Assembly (NCBI RefSeq): GCF_003063625.1
Contig: NZ_CP026604.1
Location: forward strand, 434,001-498,000
Direction: 5' to 3'
Length of the DNA stretch: 64,000 nucleotides
DNA from: Saccharobesus litoralis
GTDB lineage: Bacteria; Pseudomonadota; Gammaproteobacteria; Enterobacterales; Alteromonadaceae
The position numbers and the translations under genes are program-made. Every line of letters begins with the position of its first letter. Position 1 is the stretch's first letter. The notes beneath the pieces are model-generated. The model was not told where the DNA came from and did no database searches. It saw nothing but the letters and a program-made list of their open reading frames with translations. Below, piece after piece: positions 61,782 to 64,000 of the stretch.

Positions 61782-63164
61782 ATGTTTAAATTCATTACCA
61801 CACGCATTAAGTCAGTTTTTAAGCCTAAATCGCTAGCAACTATTTGGGTTTACGACCCCATAACATTTAATGGCGGCTCAAAGCTAGCGACGCAAAACGT
61901 TTTGGATTTAGTGGCAACGACCTCTTGTCATATTAAGGTACTAACCCGCTCGCCCGCTGATTGGCAAACATGGGCTACCCGTATTAACCATCATTGTATT
62001 AACCAGAATAGCGATTGCAACCAAGCGGCGACGTCTACCGTATCCATTCATACTCTTTATGAATTAGGTTACATAGCCAAATTTGAACAAGGGATCGGCT
62101 ATTTTATTCGCCATGGTTTGCTCGCCACACAACTGATATTACGCAGACTATTCACCCATAAAGCAGAAATAATTTTAGCCACTTCGGGCCCAGGCGTTGA
62201 CCTAGCGGCTTATATGCTTGACGCTTTTAATCGTATTATTGAGCCATCTTCATCAGCAACAAGCGGTGTCTTTCAATTAGTTCAAGGGCCTGTTGCCACA
62301 AGTAAAACCATAGCCAAATGCCTAACTCGTGCTCAGGCTCTATGCTATTTACCATCTTGTTTATCCAGTATTGAACAAAACATTGAAAAATCCGCTAACC
62401 CAGTTGTTCAAACGCAATTCGCGCAGATGAAGCAGCAAGGTAAATTATTCGAGCTCAATAATGGTATTAATCAACACAATTGGCCAAGCCCAACCCAGAA
62501 CCATTGCCAGAGCAAGGGAAAAGGCCATGCTAGCAAGCCTATACGTATATTTTGGGCAGCCTCACTATTAAAATGGAAAGGCTTAGATACCTTACTAACC
62601 GCGTTGAATTTATTCACCGATAACGAAAGACCACAAGCGAGTATTTGTTTTATACGGCCAAAACAATGTGAATTGGCCGTTACACAAGCCCCACAGCCAA
62701 TTAATCAAGTTACTTGGTTTGAACAACCCAAAAACTTAGATTCCATTCGCAGCCAACATCAAATATTTGTATCAACCAGTCAAAATGAACCCTTTGGCCT
62801 AGCCATTTTAGAAGCATTGGCTGCCGGACTAACCGTGGTGATCCCAGCTGATGGCGCATATTGGGATCAACAATTAACCCATGGTGAAAATTGTTTTAAA
62901 TATAAAGCGAACGATGCGTTCGACTTGAAAGTCAAGCTTGAGGCCTTAGTCAACAATCCGCTGATTGTCGATGAAATTGGTAAGGCGGGACAAAAACTGG
63001 CTGCAAAATACCACGGAGAAGCAACCTACCAACCCGTTAGCCAAATTATCGTACAACAAATAAAAGGTAATCAACCACACGCCAACGCTGATCAGCAAAC
63101 AAAAACAGATAATGTTAATGGCAATCTCCCTACCAGCCTTAAACAAACCCAGTTGTCCAAATAG
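61782..63164 (+). CDS. GT4-like glycosyltransferase
   Basis: A 460-residue GT-B-type enzyme, more diverged than its neighbours: IWVYDPITFNGGSKLATQNVLD at the N-terminus, RIFWAASLLKWKGLDTLLTAL and the EX7E motif EPFGLAILEALAAGLTVVIP near the C-terminus, then a Gln/Asn-rich tail. Probably co-transcribed with the preceding glycosyltransferase (31-base gap) and the flippase (10-base gap). Confidence 0.85.
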   Translation: MFKFITTRIKSVFKPKSLATIWVYDPITFNGGSKLATQNVLDLVATTSCHIKVLTRSPADWQTWATRINHHCINQNSDCNQAATSTVSIHTLYELGYIAKFEQGIGYFIRHGLLATQLILRRLFTHKAEIILATSGPGVDLAAYMLDAFNRIIEPSSSATSGVFQLVQGPVATSKTIAKCLTRAQALCYLPSCLSSIEQNIEKSANPVVQTQFAQMKQQGKLFELNNGINQHNWPSPTQNHCQSKGKGHASKPIRIFWAASLLKWKGLDTLLTALNLFTDNERPQASICFIRPKQCELAVTQAPQPINQVTWFEQPKNLDSIRSQHQIFVSTSQNEPFGLAILEALAAGLTVVIPADGAYWDQQLTHGENCFKYKANDAFDLKVKLEALVNNPLIVDEIGKAGQKLAAKYHGEATYQPVSQIIVQQIKGNQPHANADQQTKTDNVNGNLPTSLKQTQLSK

Positions 63165-63174
63165 GGAGAAGTCA

Positions 63175-64000
63175 ATGCAATTGTTAAATCCTAAAAACGA
63201 GACTCAAACATGGCTGGCGAGCCGATTAGTTCAAATCAAATTGCCTAAGGCGTTAATACACACCTTAATGTATGGCGTTAGTATCGTGTTTATGAAAGGC
63301 TTATCGCTAATTTTACTGCCCTTTTTAACTCATGCGCTTAGCCAGCAAGAATACGGCCAATTAGAAGTACTAAGCAGTATCGCAATTTTAGGTAGCGTTC
63401 TCGCCGGCTTAGGTTTAGCTGAAGCTTTATTTCGTTTTTATGGATTGAGTAAAACCACTGACGAAGCACAAAGCCATGCCGCCCACTTACTATTGCTAGC
63501 CATATTGGTCGCCGCAGCTATGGCGAGTTTAGCTTGGGTTTGTTACCCACAAGTGCAATCTATTTTGCCTGGGTATTTACCCGCCAACACAGTGTTAATC
63601 GTTTTGCTCACCATATCACTCGAAGCCATTATCGCCGTTGCATTAGGCTGGTTGCGTTTACAAGATAAAGTGGGGCTATTTTGTACCTTAACCTGTGGTA
63701 GAGCGTTATTACAACTGCTACTCACCTTTTACTGGGTTGAGTTAGGACAGGGTGTTAACGGTATCGTTTTAGCGGGTTTTATTGCTGCTACCATTCAAGC
63801 ATTTTTGTTGTTAATGCATTTTGCTAATGATCTAAACCGACACCTTGTAAAGCGCAGCATACTTAACTTTTCATTACTAAAATCTTACTTACAATATTGC
63901 ACGCCCATTATGCTAAGCGGGTTAATTGCTTTTGGCTTGATGGGGGTAGACAAGTGGTTTTTAGCTAAGTATGCCGATTTAAATCAAGTCGCCATTTTAG
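63175..64000 (+). CDS. Wzx-type polysaccharide flippase, 5' part (cut by window edge)
   Basis: The reading frame is open from ATG 63175 (GGGAGAA ribosome-binding site) to the window end, 275 codons seen. Hydrophobic, with repeated membrane segments (SIVFMKGLSLILLPFLTHAL, QEYGQLEVLSSIAILGSVLA, MLSGLIAFGLMGVDKWFLAK), which fits the polysaccharide transporter (Wzx) branch of the MOP superfamily. It should flip lipid-linked repeat units across the inner membrane, completing a Wzx/Wzy-type cluster with the upstream glycosyltransferases. Confidence 0.85.
   Translation, partial: MQLLNPKNETQTWLASRLVQIKLPKALIHTLMYGVSIVFMKGLSLILLPFLTHALSQQEYGQLEVLSSIAILGSVLAGLGLAEALFRFYGLSKTTDEAQSHAAHLLLLAILVAAAMASLAWVCYPQVQSILPGYLPANTVLIVLLTISLEAIIAVALGWLRLQDKVGLFCTLTCGRALLQLLLTFYWVELGQGVNGIVLAGFIAATIQAFLLLMHFANDLNRHLVKRSILNFSLLKSYLQYCTPIMLSGLIAFGLMGVDKWFLAKYADLNQVAIL

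Noticed and set aside
1-64000. CRISPR arrays, tRNA or rRNA genes
   Set aside because: I saw no regularly spaced short repeats and no cloverleaf or rRNA-like sequence; a tRNAscan-SE or CRISPR-finder run would confirm this.

Overview
The window looks like chromosome from a marine, agar-degrading gammaproteobacterium of the Alteromonadales, most like Catenovulum and its relatives. The grounds are low-GC gammaproteobacterial housekeeping genes (long-form purC, proS, syd-queF-ppnN synteny, glnK-amtB, trmO), a GH86 agarase or porphyranase-type lipoprotein, two S1 sulfatase lipoproteins, and heavy c-di-GMP and chemotaxis signalling. The genus is an inference; nothing in the window fixes it.

Layout. 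0.1-3 kb: MATE transporter, purC and a small orphan gene. 3.2-8 kb: two sulfatases under a LacI-type regulator whose operator sequence occurs before both the sulfatases and its own gene, then a ribbon-helix-helix regulator with palindromes in its upstream region. 8.2-11.8 kb: cysteine desulfurase/SufE pair and proS. 11.8-15.7 kb: a small, decayed chromosomal integron. It has two leftward cassettes with attC sites and a divergent integron-integrase remnant. A stuttered array of REP-associated tyrosine transposase (RAYT-like) elements occupies the place of attI and the integrase N-terminus. 15.8-30.4 kb: mostly conserved genes (GGDEF-EAL protein, glnK-amtB, trmO, syd, queF, a diguanylate cyclase, ppnN, an SDR, DUF3192, an NAD-type isocitrate dehydrogenase). 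30.5-43 kb: an accessory regulatory/catabolic region with GntR, IclR and AraC regulators, two paralogous periplasmic binding proteins around a DUF6786-like lipoprotein, an FAD oxidoreductase, a DJ-1/PfpI protein and a hydratase-type enzyme. 43-50.6 kb: a large double-HtrA lipoprotein and a giant chemoreceptor with five PAS-like repeats. 51-54 kb: a cytochrome c/beta-propeller operon bracketed by inverted copies of a short repeat. 54-59 kb: an unknown membrane protein, a lipoprotein and the GH86 enzyme. 59-64 kb: the start of an exopolysaccharide cluster (three GT4 glycosyltransferases and a Wzx-type flippase cut by the window edge).

Two non-coding repeat families are dispersed through the window. 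One is a 261-bp MITE with GTAA-type inverted ends and roughly 8-bp target duplications (copies at 38.8, 46.3 and 56.6 kb). The other is a 129-176-bp element with TATAGTC/GACTATA ends (copies at 9.8, 50.7 and 54.0 kb). No tRNA, rRNA or CRISPR array was seen. The most interesting part is the integron/RAYT region. All functional calls come from reading motifs and family resemblance by eye; no database search was run.
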